DNA of 22,747 nucleotides. Origin: a virus. Both the position numbers and the translations under genes were made by a program. Below are positions 21,518-22,747 of this stretch, piece after piece. The notes beneath the pieces were generated by a model, which was not told the DNA's origin, made no database searches, and saw only the letters and a program-made list of their open reading frames with translations. The stretch spans positions 1 to 22,747 of IMG/VR virus record IMGVR_UViG_3300033980_000156; one strand, given 5' to 3'. Position 1 is the first letter of the stretch. Each line of letters begins with the position of its first letter.

Positions 21518-21942
21518 TTCCCATCCTTCCGCGGATCATCACCCGCCAGCCAGCTGACATACCAAGCCGCCTTGCGCGCCTCCTGCTCCGGCGCGTCCTT
21601 GCGGCCGAGTCGCCAAAGGTACGACATCGCGCTGCCCTTACAGTAGCCGCGGAACTCTTCGGGCGTCAACGCGGAGCGGAGCGCGTCGATGCACTCGACT
21701 TCGCCGGATGCGTAGTGGGCGGGGTTGGTGGGGGTGGATACTTTGATGTTCTTGTGTTCGACCGCGGGGCTTTGGGCGTCTGGGTTCATTACCCGTTGAT
21801 TCAGGATGGCTACGCGCTCAGCGCAATCGCGGCACCGGAATAGAACGAGGCTCGATGCGCTATCCCACGCGCCGCGAGACAATTCACTGCCCGCAAGTCC
21901 ATCGGGGTCCATTCCGCAATCAAGGCACCTGCGGATAATCAC
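21514..21942 (-). CDS. DUF3310 protein with N-terminal CxxC pair (142 aa)
   Basis: The C-terminal half (about residues 71-133) is a DUF3310 domain: NPAHYASGEVECIDALRSAL, then EEFRGYCKGSAMSYLWRLGR, then EARKAAWYVSWL. That matches the family pattern 'P.HY..G.iEcID.......e...g...Gn..KYl.R...K......KA.wYl..L'. The family is common in phages and its function is not established. An extra N-terminal part contributes Cys6-x-x-Cys9 and Cys37-x-x-Cys40, a zinc-ribbon-like arrangement. The start is GTG 21940-21942, with GGAGG eight bases upstream, overlapping the metallophosphoesterase stop as GTGA, so the two are translationally coupled. Confidence 0.75.
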   Translation of the reverse strand: MIIRRCLDCGMDPDGLAGSELSRGAWDSASSLVLFRCRDCAERVAILNQRVMNPDAQSPAVEHKNIKVSTPTNPAHYASGEVECIDALRSALTPEEFRGYCKGSAMSYLWRLGRKDAPEQEARKAAWYVSWLAGDDPRKDGK

Positions 21943-22747
21943 TTCGCCGCCCTCCGCGCCATCTCAGCCCGCCCATGCGGCGCGCGCACCTTGCGCACGG
22001 GCCCGCTCAAGCTGAACTGCCCATTGTAGTAATCGCGGTCGTAGTAGTAGCGGATATGCGGCGTCGCCTGCCGAATCTCACCGCGCGGGCTTTGCTCTAG
22101 CTCGAGGATTGAACCTCCAACGTGGTAGCTCAGGCGTTTCTTGCGGCCGAACGTGTCCAGGTCTTTCGTGCACCCTGCCTGCAAACTCCACACTCCGCGG
22201 ACGTTGGCAAACTCCATCTTGTGCCAGTGCCCGAAGATGACGACGCCCGGCTTCTCACCCGGCTGGAAGCTCTCGATTACCTTTTGCGGCGCATAGCTCA
22301 GCGCGTACGCACTACCGCCGCCAGGATGCTGGAGCAACAGCTTGCTCGTCTCGCCCGTGCGTTTGTTTTCCAGCGTGAAGAACGCTTCGACGTATCCGCA
22401 GTTTCGCAGGTCGTCGCGGCCACTCTCGCGCGCTAGGCGTTCAAGATCCCCGCCAATGTCGCCGCCGTCGCTCTGGTTGTACCAGCCCTCGTGATCGTCG
22501 CCGGTGACGTACAGCGTCGTGATGCCGCGACGGTGCGGATACTTCGCGACCATGTAGGCAAGCTGATTCTGCCGGCCGTGCGCAGCGTCCTGGAGCTCGT
22601 GGCGGTTGAAGTGCTTCTCGCCGTCGATCCAGTTCCCGCCGTGCAAGACGTGCGTGACGCCTTCGCGCGCGAACCAGTCGTACAGATCATCGCACACGTC
22701 AAGGCGCTCGTGCTTCGAGCCGAGGTGCGTGTCCGAGATGACGCCGA
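21939..22747 (-). CDS. Calcineurin-like metallophosphoesterase, N-terminus cut by the window edge
   Basis: At least 268 residues are visible; the frame is open to the right edge and the true start is outside. Reading in from the edge gives GVISDTHLGSK, the metallophosphoesterase motif I (D-x-H at 22725-22733). It is followed by VLHGGNWIDGE in place of the usual GD-x-x-D, VTGDDHEGW in place of GNHE, LLLQHPGG, and FGHWHKMEF (the GHxH motif). The C-terminal region has Tyr-rich strands (HIRYYYDRDYYNGQF) and a basic end (AEMARRAAK). Phage relatives are often annotated as DNA repair exonuclease-like or phosphodiesterases; the substrate cannot be read here. A GTG at 22695-22697 would give a shorter 252-aa frame but would lose motif I, so it is not the start. 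Confidence 0.82.
   Translation of the reverse strand, partial: GVISDTHLGSKHERLDVCDDLYDWFAREGVTHVLHGGNWIDGEKHFNRHELQDAAHGRQNQLAYMVAKYPHRRGITTLYVTGDDHEGWYNQSDGGDIGGDLERLARESGRDDLRNCGYVEAFFTLENKRTGETSKLLLQHPGGGSAYALSYAPQKVIESFQPGEKPGVVIFGHWHKMEFANVRGVWSLQAGCTKDLDTFGRKKRLSYHVGGSILELEQSPRGEIRQATPHIRYYYDRDYYNGQFSLSGPVRKVRAPHGRAEMARRAAK

Noticed and set aside
1-22747. tRNA genes, CRISPR arrays, insertion sequences and integrase or attachment sites.
   Set aside because: Looked for by eye on both strands; no cloverleaf, spaced direct-repeat array, transposase or recombinase motif was seen. A computational scan could still reveal a weak one.

Overview
The window is the left-facing structural half of a tailed-phage genome (free phage, prophage or environmental contig) with an HK97-type capsid. 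The DNA is visibly GC-rich, genes are packed with gaps of a few bases or 4-base ATGA/GTGA overlaps, and GTG and TTG starts are frequent, which points to a high-GC bacterial host. I cannot name the host: no integrase, tRNA, replication or lysis gene, or bacterial flank is visible. The presence of a tape measure and tail tube, with no sheath gene seen, favours a long non-contractile (siphovirus) tail, but the distal tail lies outside the window.

Nearly everything is transcribed right to left (minus strand). From the right edge: a calcineurin-like metallophosphoesterase (partial), a DUF3310 protein with an N-terminal CxxC pair, a small basic protein, a coiled-coil protein and a 79-aa unknown. 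Then come the small and large terminase subunits, a possible winged-helix protein, a portal fused to a MuF-type domain, the HK97-type prohead protease, the major capsid protein, a putative decoration protein and a 103-aa unknown. Next is a three-gene block of large fibre-like proteins (507, 463 and 624 aa). After it come the neck genes (gp6-like connector, gp10-like protein, a gpM-like small protein, a tail terminator), the tail tube, the tail assembly chaperone pair G/GT, the tape measure, and a large adsorption-type protein cut by the left edge. Two small DNA-binding proteins are encoded on the plus strand against this flow: a ribbon-helix-helix protein (17937-18131) beside the portal start and an XRE helix-turn-helix protein (about 20745-20975) beside the terminase module. 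Both overlap, tail to tail, the end of a minus-strand gene.

Points that stand out. (1) A textbook -1 frameshift site, GGGAAAC followed directly by TAA, joins the 119-aa chaperone G to a 134-codon cysteine-rich extension that has no start codon of its own before its zinc-binding-like cysteines. (2) The middle protein of the fibre block has the marks of an alpha/beta hydrolase (HGGG oxyanion motif, GLSSGG nucleophile elbow, candidate Asp and His), with an extra beta-domain inserted before the Asp and His. (3) A module of about 75 residues occurs three times in the 624-aa protein and once in the 507-aa protein, apparently inserted into loops of larger beta-sandwich folds. (4) The fibre/esterase block lies between capsid and neck genes rather than after the tape measure, suggesting a capsid-borne decoration or enzymatic fibre system. 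This last point is inference from gene order.

No stretch longer than 300 bases lacks a gene when both strands are counted.
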